Origin: Rhodobacter ferrooxidans
GTDB lineage: Bacteria > Pseudomonadota > Alphaproteobacteria > Rhodobacterales > Rhodobacteraceae
Direction of reading: 5' to 3'
Assembly: GCF_000176015.1 (NCBI RefSeq)
Contig: NZ_ACYY01000021.1
Span: 1 to 58,175, forward strand
Length of the DNA stretch: 58,175 bases
Shown here: piece by piece, positions 1 through 8,583 of the stretch
Layout of the letters: every line of letters starts with the position of its first letter
How positions within the stretch are numbered: the first letter of the stretch is position 1
Notes under the pieces: model-generated
The model's database searches: none
Seen by the model: the letters and a program-made list of their open reading frames with translations, nothing else
Told to the model about the DNA's origin: nothing
Position numbers and translations under genes: made by a program

Positions 1-27
1 TTCTTTCTTCTTTCGCCTTGGTTTAGG

Positions 28-64
28 AAATATCCCACGGGGGTCCGGGGGGTGAAACCCCCGG
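28..64. repeat. Intergenic repeat, family B copy 1, with terminator-like hairpin
   Basis: An ATATCCCAC block is followed by a G-run and a hairpin (CCGGGGGG at 45-52, CCCCCGG at 58-64). Nearly the same arrangement occurs at 30142-30182 in inverted orientation. The copy lies just beyond the stop of the minus-strand cyclophilin gene, so the hairpin could end that transcript, although there is no long T-run. The ATATCCC core is shared with the commoner family A repeat in this window. Confidence 0.6.
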
Positions 65-76
65 CCTGTGGTGGTG

Positions 77-676
77 TTATTCCGCCACGGTCACTTTCGC
101 CATGCGGTCGGGGTCGGTGACCTCGCCATTGCCGCCCTCGCCCTTCTTCAGCGCGTCTACCACCTCCATGCCGGAGATCACTCGGCCGACCACGGTGTAT
201 TGGCCGTCCAGATGCGGTGCCGGGGCGAACATGATGAAGAACTGGCTGTTGGCAGAATCGGGGTCCGAGGACCGCGCCATGCCGACCACGCCGCGGTCGA
301 AACTGACGTCCGAGAACTCGGCCTTCAGATCCGGCAGCTCCGATCCCCCCATCCCGGCCTGCGCCGAGGCGGCACCCTTGCCGTATTGCACGTCGCCGGT
401 CTGCGCCATGAAGCCGTCGATGACGCGGTGGAACACCACGTCGTCATAGGCGCCTTGCGCGGCCAGCGTGGTGATCTGCGTCACATGCAGCGGCGCCACA
501 TCCGGCAGCAGGTCGATGACGATGGTGCCGGTCGTGGAACCGGCCACCTCGATCACCAGATTGGGGCCGGGGCCATCGGCGGCCGCATCGGTGGCGGTTT
601 GCGCCAGCGCATAGCCGCCGACCACGGCCAGACCCAGGGCGAAAATGCCGCCCGCTATGAAACCATCACGCGACAT
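77..676 (-). CDS. Membrane-anchored or periplasmic cyclophilin-type peptidyl-prolyl isomerase
   Basis: The 199-residue protein catalyses cis-trans isomerisation of Xaa-Pro bonds. An N-terminal hydrophobic stretch at about residues 6-25 (GGIFALGLAVVGGYALAQ) suggests an uncleaved anchor or signal peptide, so it should act in the periplasm. The cyclophilin domain follows, with the motif FHRVIDGFMAQTGD and the later SQFFIMF block. The start overlaps the stop of the upstream cyclophilin by 11 bp, which suggests translational coupling. The family is clear; the exact compartment is inferred. Confidence 0.93.
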   Translation of the reverse strand: MSRDGFIAGGIFALGLAVVGGYALAQTATDAAADGPGPNLVIEVAGSTTGTIVIDLLPDVAPLHVTQITTLAAQGAYDDVVFHRVIDGFMAQTGDVQYGKGAASAQAGMGGSELPDLKAEFSDVSFDRGVVGMARSSDPDSANSQFFIMFAPAPHLDGQYTVVGRVISGMEVVDALKKGEGGNGEVTDPDRMAKVTVAE

Positions 677-1175
677 CGGCGGCCACCTTCACCTTGATCA
701 TCCGGTCGGGGTTCGGCGCGGGCTCGCCGCGGGTGATCTTGTCCACATGCTCCATGCCGGAAATCACCCGGCCATAAACGGTATACTGGCCGTTCAGGAA
801 ATCGTTATCCTTGAAGTTGATGAAGAACTGGCTGTTGGCCGAGTTGGGGTTGGACGAGCGCGCCGCCCCCAGCGTGCCGCGCGCATGCGGCAGTTTGGAG
901 AACTCGGCCGGCAGGTCGGGCAGGTTCGACCCGCCGGTGCCCGCACGCCGCAGGTTGAAGCCCTTTTCGGCATTGCCGTTTTCCACATCGCCGGTCTGCG
1001 CCATGAAGCCGTCGATGACGCGGTGAAACACCACATTGTCATAGGCGCCGCTGCGGGCGAGGGCTTTCATGCGTTCACTGTGTTTCGGCGCAACATCTGC
1101 CAGCAGTTCGATCACCACATCGCCGTCTTTCAGCGTGATGATGATGGTGTTTTCCGGGTCCTTGATTTCGGCCAT
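666..1175 (-). CDS. ppiB: Cytoplasmic cyclophilin-type peptidyl-prolyl isomerase
   Basis: The 169-residue cyclophilin has no signal peptide, which fits the cytosolic PpiB type. It shows FHRVIDGFMAQTGD and NSQFFINF. I chose the ATG at 1175 because AAGGAG lies 9 nt upstream; the in-frame ATG at 1184 abuts that Shine-Dalgarno directly. It is the first gene of a two-gene unit whose second member is the exported cyclophilin at 77-676. The pair looks like a duplication in which one copy gained an export signal. It is divergent from pgk. Confidence 0.93.
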   Translation of the reverse strand: MAEIKDPENTIIITLKDGDVVIELLADVAPKHSERMKALARSGAYDNVVFHRVIDGFMAQTGDVENGNAEKGFNLRRAGTGGSNLPDLPAEFSKLPHARGTLGAARSSNPNSANSQFFINFKDNDFLNGQYTVYGRVISGMEHVDKITRGEPAPNPDRMIKVKVAADVA

Positions 1176-1305
1176 CGGCGGCATCTCCTTTTTGCTGGCG
1201 CCAAGGTAATGATGCGAAGGCCGAAGGGAAAGGGCAAAGCTTCGGCGGCGGTTGACGAAAGCTTGCGAACGGCGGAAACAGGGACAAATGGATTTGGAGG
1301 GACGA

Positions 1306-2499
1306 ATGGCCTGGAAGACTCTGGACGACGTGGCGCTGGCGGGCAAAGTGGTGCTGCTGCGCGTCGATGTGAACGTGCCGATGGAAAACGGCGTAGTCAC
1401 CGATGCCACCCGCATCGAAAAGATCGTGCCGACGGTCGAGGATATTCTGGCGCGCGGCGGCAAGCCGGTGCTCTTGGCGCATTTCGGGCGGCCCAAGGGC
1501 AAGCCGGTGGCCGAGATGAGCCTTGGGCTGATCATTCCGGCGATGCAGGCGGCGATGCCGGGGCGCAAGGTGAAATTCTGCGCCGAAAGCACCGGGCCGG
1601 TGGCGGCGGCGGCGGTGAAGGCGATGGTTGCGGGCGAGGTTCTGGTGCTGGAAAACACCCGGTTCCATGCCGGCGAGGAAAAGAACGACCCCGAACTGGC
1701 CAAGGCCTTTGCCGCTTTGGGCGATGTCTATGTCAACGACGCCTTCTCGGCGGCGCACCGGGCGCATGCGTCCACCGAAGGCATCGCGCATCTGCTGCCA
1801 TCGGCGGCGGGGCGGTTGATGGAGGCGGAACTGCGGGCCTTGGAGGCCGCGCTTGGCAACCCGAAGCGGCCGGTGGTGGCGGTGGTGGGCGGGGCCAAGG
1901 TCTCGACCAAGCTGGACCTGCTGGGCAATCTGGTGACCAAGGTCGATCATCTGGTGATCGGCGGCGGCATGGCCAACACCTTCCTGGTGGCGCAGGGCAT
2001 CGAGGTCGGCAAATCGCTGGCCGAGCGTGACATGGCGCCGACAGCACTTGAGATTGTCGCCAAGGCCAAGGCGGCGGGCTGCACCATCCATCTGCCGATC
2101 GACGTGGTGGTGGCCTGGGAGTTCAAGGCGGGTGCCGCCAACAAGGTGGTGGATGTCAAGGATTGCCCGGCTGACGCAATGATCCTCGATGCCGGGCCTG
2201 CCACGGTGGCGGCCCTGGCCAAGGTGTTTGCCAGCGCCAAGACCCTGATCTGGAACGGCCCGATGGGGGCGTTTGAAATCGAGCCGTTCGATGCCGCGAC
2301 CAATGCCGCGGCCTTGCAGGTGGCGGCGCTGACCAAGGCGGGCGGGCTGATCTCGGTGGCGGGCGGCGGTGACACGGTGGCGGCACTGAACAAGGCGGGG
2401 GCTGCGGATGATTTCACCTTCATCTCGACCGCGGGCGGCGCCTTCCTGGAATGGATGGAAGGCAAGGAACTGCCCGGTGTGGCGGCGCTGAACGTCTGA
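1306..2499 (+). CDS. pgk: Phosphoglycerate kinase
   Basis: The 397-residue enzyme interconverts 1,3-bisphosphoglycerate plus ADP and 3-phosphoglycerate plus ATP in glycolysis, gluconeogenesis and, where present, the Calvin cycle. The N-terminal RVDVNVP motif, the [13 protein letters not shown] segment, [10 protein letters not shown] and the C-terminal nucleotide-binding WNGPMGAFE and GGGDTVAAL motifs are all present. The start is the ATG at 1306 behind GGAGG with a 5-nt gap; in-frame codons extend upstream to 1252 but lack support. Length matches the family. The gene stands alone, divergent from ppiB. Confidence 0.97.
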   Translation: MAWKTLDDVALAGKVVLLRVDVNVPMENGVVTDATRIEKIVPTVEDILARGGKPVLLAHFGRPKGKPVAEMSLGLIIPAMQAAMPGRKVKFCAESTGPVAAAAVKAMVAGEVLVLENTRFHAGEEKNDPELAKAFAALGDVYVNDAFSAAHRAHASTEGIAHLLPSAAGRLMEAELRALEAALGNPKRPVVAVVGGAKVSTKLDLLGNLVTKVDHLVIGGGMANTFLVAQGIEVGKSLAERDMAPTALEIVAKAKAAGCTIHLPIDVVVAWEFKAGAANKVVDVKDCPADAMILDAGPATVAALAKVFASAKTLIWNGPMGAFEIEPFDAATNAAALQVAALTKAGGLISVAGGGDTVAALNKAGAADDFTFISTAGGAFLEWMEGKELPGVAALNV

Positions 2500-2516
2500 A
2501 CCGGCGAAAAAAGGCG

Positions 2517-2580
2517 TTGGCGCGCAATGGTCGCGCCAATGCGCTTGCCGCTGCAAGTCGCAGGCTTGCCGCACTGCAAG
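2517..2580. other. Hairpin cluster downstream of pgk
   Basis: An 8-bp inverted repeat (TTGGCGCG at 2517-2524, CGCGCCAA at 2532-2539) follows the pgk stop. Two tandem mini-hairpins come next: CTTGC/GCAAG at 2544-2557 and again at 2565-2580. No T-run follows, so a classical intrinsic terminator is not evident. The doubled CTTGC-GCAAG unit may be an mRNA 3' structure or a protein-binding site. Confidence 0.4.
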
Positions 2581-2595
2581 GAATTGATCACGTGT

Positions 2596-2623
2596 GATTC
2601 TTTTGGGATTCACAAAGTGATTC
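2596..2623. promoter_or_regulatory. Cluster of three GATTC (GANTC) sites upstream of ftsB-like gene
   Basis: GATTC occurs at 2596-2600, 2607-2611 and 2619-2623, spaced 11 and 12 bp. GANTC is the CcrM methylation target in alphaproteobacteria. The cluster lies about 60-90 bp upstream of a predicted cell-division gene. A role in methylation-dependent expression is inferred. Confidence 0.45.
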
Positions 2624-2683
2624 GGCTGTGCCATGGTGCGGTATCCGCCTGCATAGAACGACAGGCAGAACCAGAGGCCGCGC

Positions 2684-2986
2684 ATGACCATCCGCTCCAA
2701 CCGCCCCGCGATCAGCAATGCGCTGATCCTGATGGCCGCCGTCCTGATCGGTGGCTATTTCACCTTTGCCGCGGTGCAGGGTGATTTCGGGGTGTTCCGC
2801 CAGGTGCAGATCAAGGCCGAGGCCGAGGCGCTGCGGGCCGAGCGTGACCGGCTGAAGCAGGCGCTGGCCGAGATGCAGAACCGCACGCTGCGGCTGTCGG
2901 ATGCCTATCTGGATCTTGACCTTTTGGACGAACAGGCCCGCGACGTGTTGGGCTACATCCGCGCCGACGAGATCGTGATCCGTTAG
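2684..2986 (+). CDS. Septum formation initiator family protein (FtsB/DivIC-like)
   Basis: This 100-residue bitopic membrane protein has a transmembrane helix at about residues 9-27, then a charged heptad-like coiled coil (KAEAEALRAERDRLKQALAE) and a short periplasmic tail. That matches FtsB/DivIC, which links FtsL and FtsQ in the divisome. Placement just before pdhA is usual in alphaproteobacteria. The start ATG at 2684 has AGAGG about 5 nt upstream. The family assignment rests on architecture and context more than on strong sequence motifs. Confidence 0.85.
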   Translation: MTIRSNRPAISNALILMAAVLIGGYFTFAAVQGDFGVFRQVQIKAEAEALRAERDRLKQALAEMQNRTLRLSDAYLDLDLLDEQARDVLGYIRADEIVIR

Positions 2987-3008
2987 GGCGGGCGTGCTGG
3001 AAGGCAGG

Positions 3009-3027
3009 GCCTCCGGCGGGGATATTT
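3009..3027 (+). repeat. Intergenic repeat, family A copy 1
   Basis: This is an exact copy of the 19-mer GCCTCCGGCGGGGATATTT, continuing into a degenerate tail that resembles the GCA-AG-GAA tail of the other copies. It sits between the ftsB-like stop and the pdh promoter region. Other exact copies are at 7695, 17411, 17449 and 26269. Confidence 0.8.
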
Positions 3028-3108
3028 TCGAACAGATGAAGCTGGATTTCGCCGATTCAAATGCGGCGCGAATTTCCGCTCGAACTTTGTTTTCCGATGC
3101 GGTAAGAG

Positions 3109-3126
3109 TAGTTTAACACTAAACTA
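3109..3126. promoter_or_regulatory. Candidate operator upstream of pdhA
   Basis: TAGTTTA (3109-3115) and TAAACTA (3120-3126) form a perfect 7-bp inverted repeat around ACAC, 29 bp before the pdhA start. It is AT-rich against a very GC-rich background and is where a promoter would be expected. The regulator is not identifiable from the sequence; the E. coli PdhR box has a different sequence. Confidence 0.5.
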
Positions 3127-3154
3127 TCTTTGCCGCCGAGGGAGGACCGCCACG

Positions 3155-4144
3155 ATGGCCACCAAGAAAACGCCCGAGAAATCAAATGTTTCCAAGGATG
3201 AACTGCTGCATTTCTACCGCGAGATGCTGCTGATCCGGCGATTCGAGGAGAAGGCCGGGCAGCTTTACGGTATGGGGCTGATTGGCGGGTTCTGCCATTT
3301 GTATATCGGGCAAGAGGCGGTTGTGGTCGGGCTGGAGGCGGCGGCCAAGCCCGGCGACAAGCGGCTGACCAGCTATCGCGACCACGGCCACATGCTGGCC
3401 TGCGGCATGGATGCCAAGGGGGTGATGGCCGAACTGACCGGGCGCGCGGGCGGCTATTCGCGCGGCAAGGGCGGCTCCATGCACATGTTTTCCAAGGAGA
3501 AGCATTTCTACGGTGGCCATGGCATCGTGGGGGCGCAGGTGCCGCTGGGGGCGGGGCTGGCCTTTGCCGACAAGTATCTGGGCAATGACAACGTGACCTT
3601 CGCCTATTTCGGTGACGGGGCGGCCAACCAGGGTCAGGTTTACGAGACCTACAACATGGCGCAACTGTGGAACCTGCCGGTGATTTTCGTCATTGAAAAC
3701 AACCAGTATGCCATGGGCACCAGCATGAAACGCTCGACCCGGGGCCCCAGCCTGTGGGAACGCGGTGCGGCCTACGGCATCAAGGGCGAGCCGGTCGATG
3801 GCATGGATGTGCTGGCGGTGAAGGCGGCGGCGGAAAAGGCGGTGGCGGTGTGCCGCGCCGGCGAGGGGCCGTATATTCTGGAGATGATGACCTATCGCTA
3901 CCGCGGCCACTCGATGTCGGACCCCGCGAAGTATCGCACCCGCGAGGAGGTGCAGAAGATGAAGGACGAAAAGGACGCGATCGAGCATGTGCGCGATCTG
4001 CTGCTGGGTGCCGGGTTGGCCTCGGACGAGGATCTGAAGGCCATCGACCGCGACATCAAGGCCATCGTCAATGAAGCGGCGGAATTCGCCAAGGAAAGCC
4101 CCGAGCCGGATGTTGCCGAGCTTTGGACCGACATCTACGCCTGA
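3155..4144 (+). CDS. pdhA: Pyruvate dehydrogenase E1 component, alpha subunit
   Basis: The 329-residue thiamine-diphosphate enzyme subunit decarboxylates pyruvate and reductively acetylates the E2 lipoyl group. The GDGAANQGQVYETYNMAQ segment is the TPP-Mg motif (GDG...N). The phosphorylation-loop-like segment YRYRGHSMSDPAKYR is typical of E1-alpha. It opens the pdhA-pdhB-pdhC operon, with 12 bp to pdhB. The gene has a strong GGGAGGA Shine-Dalgarno. An inverted-repeat operator candidate lies just upstream. Confidence 0.97.
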   Translation: MATKKTPEKSNVSKDELLHFYREMLLIRRFEEKAGQLYGMGLIGGFCHLYIGQEAVVVGLEAAAKPGDKRLTSYRDHGHMLACGMDAKGVMAELTGRAGGYSRGKGGSMHMFSKEKHFYGGHGIVGAQVPLGAGLAFADKYLGNDNVTFAYFGDGAANQGQVYETYNMAQLWNLPVIFVIENNQYAMGTSMKRSTRGPSLWERGAAYGIKGEPVDGMDVLAVKAAAEKAVAVCRAGEGPYILEMMTYRYRGHSMSDPAKYRTREEVQKMKDEKDAIEHVRDLLLGAGLASDEDLKAIDRDIKAIVNEAAEFAKESPEPDVAELWTDIYA

Positions 4145-4156
4145 GGGGGAAAAGAC

Positions 4157-5497
4157 ATGGCCACGCAAATCCTTATGCCCGCACTGTCGCCCACCATGGA
4201 GGAGGGCACCTTGGCGAAATGGCTGGTGAAAGCCGGTGACAAGGTGAAATCCGGTCAGATCCTGGCCGAGATCGAGACCGACAAGGCGACGATGGAATTC
4301 GAGGCGGTGGACGAGGGCGTGATCTCGGCCTTGCTGGTGGCCGAGGGCGCCGCGGGTGTGAAGGTCAACGCGCCGATTGCCGTGCTGGTGCAGGAAGGCG
4401 AAAGCGCCGCGGTGGTGGCAGCGCCGCAGGCCAAGGTGGCGGCGGTGGTTGCCGCGGCCCCGGCGCCGGTGGCGGTGCAGGTCTCGCGCTCGCCCGATTG
4501 GCCGGAAGGCACGGCGATGAAGCCGATGACCGTGCGCGAGGCGTTGCGCGAGGCGATGGCCGAGGAGATGCGCGCCAACGACCGGGTTTTCCTGATGGGC
4601 GAGGAAGTCGGCGAATATCAGGGCGCCTACAAGATCAGCCAAGGCTTGCTGGAGGAATTTGGCGCCCGGCGGGTGATCGACACGCCGATCACCGAGCATG
4701 GCTTTGCCGGGCTGGCAGTGGGTGCTGCCTTTGGCGGGCTGAACCCGATCGTCGAATTCATGACCTTCAACTTTGCCTTGCAGGCGATGGATCACCTGAT
4801 CAACTCGGCGGCCAAGACGTTGTACATGTCGGGCGGCCAGATGGGGTGCCCGATCGTGTTCCGTGGCACCAATGGTGCTGCGGCGCGGGTCGGCGCCCAG
4901 CACAGCCAGGATTTCGCCGCCTGGTTTGCCCATATTCCGGGGCTGAAGGTGGTGATGCCCTATTCGGCCTCCGACGCCAAGGGCCTGCTGAAATCGGCCA
5001 TCCGCGACCCCAACCCGGTGATTTTCCTGGAAAACGAAATCCTTTACGGCCGCAGCTTCGAGGTGCCGGTGCTGGAGGATTTCACCATTCCGTTCGGCAA
5101 GGCGCGGGTGTGGCGGATCGGCACCGATGTGACCATCGTCAGCTTCGGCATCGGCATGAGCTATGCTTTGGAGGCTGCCGACAAGCTGGCCGCCGAGGGC
5201 ATCAGCGCCGAGGTGATTGATCTGCGCACGCTGCGGCCCATCGACTATGACACGGTGATTGCTTCGGTGCAGAAGACCAACCGCTGCGTGACGGTGGAAG
5301 AGGGCTGGCCGGTCGGTGCCATCGGCAACCATCTGTCGGCCACGATCATGCAGCGGGCGTTCGACTATCTGGACGCGCCGGTGATCAACTGCACCGGCAA
5401 GGACGTGCCGATGCCCTATGCCGCCAATCTGGAAAAGCTGGCGCTGCTGACCACCGCCGAGGTGGTCGCCGCCGTCAAATCCGTCTGTTACCGGTAA
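4157..5497 (+). CDS. pdhB: Pyruvate dehydrogenase E1 component, beta subunit, with N-terminal lipoyl domain
   Basis: This 446-residue protein fuses a lipoyl domain (residues 1-80, lipoyl lysine in [10 protein letters not shown]) through an Ala/Val/Pro linker to a transketolase-type E1-beta domain beginning near [11 protein letters not shown]. Plain E1-beta proteins are about 330 residues; the extra lipoyl domain is known in alphaproteobacteria. The lipoyl domain is almost the same as that of the downstream E2 gene, indicating duplication. With PdhA it forms the E1 heterotetramer. Spacing to pdhC is 12 bp. Confidence 0.97.
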   Translation: MATQILMPALSPTMEEGTLAKWLVKAGDKVKSGQILAEIETDKATMEFEAVDEGVISALLVAEGAAGVKVNAPIAVLVQEGESAAVVAAPQAKVAAVVAAAPAPVAVQVSRSPDWPEGTAMKPMTVREALREAMAEEMRANDRVFLMGEEVGEYQGAYKISQGLLEEFGARRVIDTPITEHGFAGLAVGAAFGGLNPIVEFMTFNFALQAMDHLINSAAKTLYMSGGQMGCPIVFRGTNGAAARVGAQHSQDFAAWFAHIPGLKVVMPYSASDAKGLLKSAIRDPNPVIFLENEILYGRSFEVPVLEDFTIPFGKARVWRIGTDVTIVSFGIGMSYALEAADKLAAEGISAEVIDLRTLRPIDYDTVIASVQKTNRCVTVEEGWPVGAIGNHLSATIMQRAFDYLDAPVINCTGKDVPMPYAANLEKLALLTTAEVVAAVKSVCYR

Positions 5498-5509
5498 GGA
5501 GGCACCGCC

Positions 5510-6787
5510 ATGGCCACGCAGATTCTGATGCCCGCGCTGTCGCCCACCATGGAAGAGGGCACCCTGGCCCGCTGGCTGGTGAAGGTGGGGGATGCGGTGA
5601 AGTCCGGCCAGATCCTGGCCGAGATCGAGACCGACAAGGCGACGATGGAGTTCGAGGCCGCCGATGACGGGGTGGTTGGGGAATTGCTGGTGGCCGAAGG
5701 TGCTGCCGGGGTGAAGGTCAACACGCCGATTGCGGTGTTGCTGGAAGAGGGCGAGGCGCTGAGCGAAAGCTCTTCGGTCGCGGCCGCTCCCTCATCGCCT
5801 GTGGCCGCGCAGAGCGCAGCACCTGCAAACGACAAGCCCGCGCCCGTGGTGGCGAAACCCGCAGGCGCGCGGGTGTTCGCCTCGCCTTTGGCGCGGCGGA
5901 TCGCGGCGGACAAGGGCCTTGACCTGAGCGCCGTGCAAGGCTCCGGCCCGCATGGTCGCATTGTGAAATCTGATGTCGAGGGGGCGAAACCCGTGGCCGC
6001 CCAGACCCCTGCCGCGGCTGCCCCTGCCCCGGCCATGGCTGCACCCATGCCCACTGGCGCCAGTGCCGATGCGGTGAAGAAGCAATACGCCGACCGCGCC
6101 TATACCGAGGTGCCGCTGGACGGCATGCGCCGCACCATCGCCGCGCGGCTGACCGAGGCCAAGCAGACCATCCCGCATTTCTACCTGCGCCGCGAGGTGC
6201 GGCTGGATGCGCTGTTGGCCTTCCGCGAGGCGCTGAACGCCCAGCTTGCCCCCCGGAACATCAAGATTTCCGTCAATGATTTCATCATCAAGGCCTGCGC
6301 CTTGGCGCTGCAGGCGGTGCCCGATGCCAATGCGGTCTGGGCCGGCGACCGCATCCTGCGGCTGACGCCCTCGGATGTGGCGGTGGCAGTGGCGGTGGAA
6401 GGCGGTCTGTTCACCCCGGTGCTGCGCGACGCGCATCTGAAATCACTGACCGCGCTTTCGGCGGAAATGAAAGACCTCGCCGCCCGCGCCAAGACCCGCA
6501 AACTGGCCCCCGTCGAGTATATCGGCGGCAGCTTTGCCATCTCGAACCTCGGGATGATGGGCATCGACAGCTTCGATGCGGTGATCAACCCGCCGCATGG
6601 CGCTATTCTGGCGGTGGGGGCCGGGGTGAAAAAGCCGGTGGTGGCCGAAGATGGCAGCCTGAAAGCCGCCACGCTGATGACGCTGACTCTGTCGGTGGAT
6701 CACCGGGTGATCGACGGCGCCCTTGGGGCGGAGCTGCTGAAAGCCATCGTCGGCCATCTGGAAGCGCCGCTGGCGATGCTGGCCTGA
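5510..6787 (+). CDS. pdhC: Dihydrolipoamide acetyltransferase (pyruvate dehydrogenase E2)
   Basis: The 425-residue E2 core transfers acetyl groups from lipoamide to CoA. In order it has one lipoyl domain (residues 1-80, [10 protein letters not shown]), an Ala/Pro-rich linker, an E1/E3-binding domain (about 122-158, [19 protein letters not shown]) and the catalytic domain, whose C-terminal [16 protein letters not shown] carries the catalytic His and Asp (DHRxxDG). No E3 (lpd) gene follows; the stop meets the convergent cysE stop inside a shared hairpin. Confidence 0.97.
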   Translation: MATQILMPALSPTMEEGTLARWLVKVGDAVKSGQILAEIETDKATMEFEAADDGVVGELLVAEGAAGVKVNTPIAVLLEEGEALSESSSVAAAPSSPVAAQSAAPANDKPAPVVAKPAGARVFASPLARRIAADKGLDLSAVQGSGPHGRIVKSDVEGAKPVAAQTPAAAAPAPAMAAPMPTGASADAVKKQYADRAYTEVPLDGMRRTIAARLTEAKQTIPHFYLRREVRLDALLAFREALNAQLAPRNIKISVNDFIIKACALALQAVPDANAVWAGDRILRLTPSDVAVAVAVEGGLFTPVLRDAHLKSLTALSAEMKDLAARAKTRKLAPVEYIGGSFAISNLGMMGIDSFDAVINPPHGAILAVGAGVKKPVVAEDGSLKAATLMTLTLSVDHRVIDGALGAELLKAIVGHLEAPLAMLA

Positions 6788-6805
6788 GGGGCGCGCGGCC
6801 CCTCA
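6785..6805. terminator. Shared hairpin spanning both stop codons of pdhC and cysE
   Basis: TGAGGGGC (6785-6792) and GCCCCTCA (6798-6805) form a perfect 8-bp stem with a 5-nt loop. The pdhC stop is the first three bases and the cysE stop, read on the other strand, the last three. No T-run follows on either strand, so termination strength is uncertain. Confidence 0.55.
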
Positions 6806-7612
6806 GATATCCTCGTCCAGCAACTGATCCATCATCACCGCAGGCTGGGCGCAGCCCGCCTCGCCCACCACCCGCGCCGGCACCCCGGCCACGGTGGAGC
6901 ACGGCGGCACGTCATGCAGCACCACCGACCCCGCGGCAATCCGCGAGCAGTCGCCGACGTGGATATTGCCCAGCACCTTGGCCCCGGCACCGATCATCAC
7001 CCCGTTGCCGATCTTCGGATGCCGGTCGCCATCCTCCTTGCCAGTGCCGCCCAGCGTCACCGAATGCAGCATCGACACGTTGTCGCCCACCACCGCGGTT
7101 TCACCGATCACAATGGAATGGGCGTGGTCGATCATCACGCCGCGGCCGATCTTCGCTGCCGGATGGATATCCACCCCGAAAACCTCGGAGACCCGCATCT
7201 GCACCAGATAGGCCAGATCGCGCCGCCCCTGCCCCCACAGCCAGTGGCCGACCCGATAGGCCTGCACCGCCTGATAGCCCTTGAAGAACAGGATCGGCTG
7301 CAGATAGCGGTGGCAGGCCGGGTCACGGTCATAGACCGACATCAGATCGACCCGCGCCACCTGCCCCAGCTCCGGTTCGGCCAGATAGGCCTCGTCGGCA
7401 ATCTCGCGCAGGATCTGCTCGCCCATCTCGCTGGAGGCCAGCTTCATCGCAAAGCGGAACGACAGCGCCCGTTCCATGCTGGCGTGGTGCAGCAAGGCCG
7501 AATGCACCATGCCGCCCATCAGAGGCTCGACCCGGATCGCCTCGGCGGCTTCCTCGCAGACCCGTTGCCAGACCGGATCGACGGCGGAAAGATTGGGGTG
7601 CTTCTTGGCCAT
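6803..7612 (-). CDS. cysE: Serine O-acetyltransferase
   Basis: The 269-residue enzyme acetylates L-serine with acetyl-CoA, the committing step of cysteine synthesis. An N-terminal helical domain is followed by left-handed beta-helix hexapeptide repeats from about residue 170 (HPAAKIGRGVMIDHAHSIVIG, GNGVMIGAGAKVLGNIHVGD). The DHAHS segment holds the family's catalytic Asp/His. The C-terminal tail ends in acidic/Ile residues (LLDEDI); a C-terminal Ile is what docks into cysteine synthase CysK in this family. It is convergent with pdhC. Confidence 0.96.
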   Translation of the reverse strand: MAKKHPNLSAVDPVWQRVCEEAAEAIRVEPLMGGMVHSALLHHASMERALSFRFAMKLASSEMGEQILREIADEAYLAEPELGQVARVDLMSVYDRDPACHRYLQPILFFKGYQAVQAYRVGHWLWGQGRRDLAYLVQMRVSEVFGVDIHPAAKIGRGVMIDHAHSIVIGETAVVGDNVSMLHSVTLGGTGKEDGDRHPKIGNGVMIGAGAKVLGNIHVGDCSRIAAGSVVLHDVPPCSTVAGVPARVVGEAGCAQPAVMMDQLLDEDI

Positions 7613-7694
7613 GGCAATTGCTCCGGTTTTTTCCCTTTTAGCACACCGGGACGAAAGCCGACAGACCCACGCCCCTTGGGCTTCTTCTCTGCGA

Positions 7695-7713
7695 AAATAT
7701 CCCCGCCGGAGGC
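7695..7713 (-). repeat. Intergenic repeat, family A copy 2
   Basis: This is an exact minus-strand copy of GCCTCCGGCGGGGATATTT, continuing as TTCGCAGAGAAGAAG on that strand. It lies between the FAH-family gene stop at 7723 and the start of cysE. Confidence 0.8.
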
Positions 7714-7722
7714 CCCGCCCTG

Positions 7723-8571
7723 TCAGGTCGGATCAGCGATCACGTCCTGGCGCTGCTGGCCCAGCCCCTCGACCCCCAGTTCCACCACATCGCCGGGTTT
7801 CAGGTAACGCGGCGGCTTCATCCCCAGCCCGACTCCCGGCGGCGTGCCGGTGGAGATCACATCGCCCGGATGCAGCGTCATGAACTGCGTGAGGTAGCTG
7901 ACCAGATGCGCCACGCCATAGACCATGGTGCGGGTGGAGCCGTTCTGCACCTTTTCGCCGTTCACCGTCAGCCACATCGCCAAAGCCTGCGGGTCCGCCA
8001 CTTCGTCGCGCGTCACCAGCCAGGGGCCGATCTGGCCGAAGTTGTCGCAGGATTTGCCCTTGGTCCACTGGCCCGAGCGTTCGGTCTGGAACGCCCGCTC
8101 GCTGACATCATTGGTGATGGCATAGCCCGCCACATGGTCCAACGCCTTGTCCTCGCTGACGTATTTCGCCTTCGTGCCGATGATCACCGCCAGCTCCACC
8201 TCCCAGTCGGTCTTGACCGAGCCGCGCGGGATGATGATCGGGTCGTTCGGGCCGCAGATGGCCGAAGTGGCCTTCATGAAGATGATCGGTTCGGGCGGCA
8301 CCGAGGCCCCGGTCTCGGCGGCATGGTCGGAATAGTTCAGCCCGATGCAGATGAATTTTCCAGTGCCCGCCACGCAAGGCCCCAGCCGCGTGCCCGGCGC
8401 CACAACGGGCAAGCTGGCCGCATCCACCGCGCGCAGGGCGGCGATGCCTGCATCCGACAGCGCAGCGCCGCCGATATCGGCCACCACGCCCGAAAGATCG
8501 CGGATGCTGCCATCGCTGTGCAGAAGGCCGGGCTTTTCGGCCCCGATGGGTCCGTGGCGCAGAAGTTTCAT
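7723..8571 (-). CDS. Fumarylacetoacetate hydrolase family protein, probable 2,4-diketo-3-deoxy sugar-acid hydrolase
   Basis: The 282-residue protein has the FAH C-terminal fold: metal-binding acidic residues in DWEVELAVIIG, then the NDVSERAFQ and KSCDNFGQIGPWLV segments. This subgroup includes ureidoglycolate-lyase-like proteins and the 2,4-diketo-3-deoxy-L-fuconate/rhamnonate hydrolases that yield pyruvate plus lactate. The neighbouring SDR resembles 2-keto-3-deoxy-L-fuconate/rhamnonate 4-dehydrogenases. Together they support a sugar-acid role rather than tyrosine catabolism. Substrate is inferred from context only. Confidence 0.85.
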   Translation of the reverse strand: MKLLRHGPIGAEKPGLLHSDGSIRDLSGVVADIGGAALSDAGIAALRAVDAASLPVVAPGTRLGPCVAGTGKFICIGLNYSDHAAETGASVPPEPIIFMKATSAICGPNDPIIIPRGSVKTDWEVELAVIIGTKAKYVSEDKALDHVAGYAITNDVSERAFQTERSGQWTKGKSCDNFGQIGPWLVTRDEVADPQALAMWLTVNGEKVQNGSTRTMVYGVAHLVSYLTQFMTLHPGDVISTGTPPGVGLGMKPPRYLKPGDVVELGVEGLGQQRQDVIADPT

Positions 8572-8583
8572 CGTCTCATCCCT

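Noticed and set aside
3182-5332. 716-codon minus-strand frame antisense to pdhA-pdhB
   Set aside because: Long antisense frames are common in GC-rich DNA; the translation is low-complexity His/Arg/Gly-rich and matches no family, while the plus strand encodes unmistakable PDH subunits.
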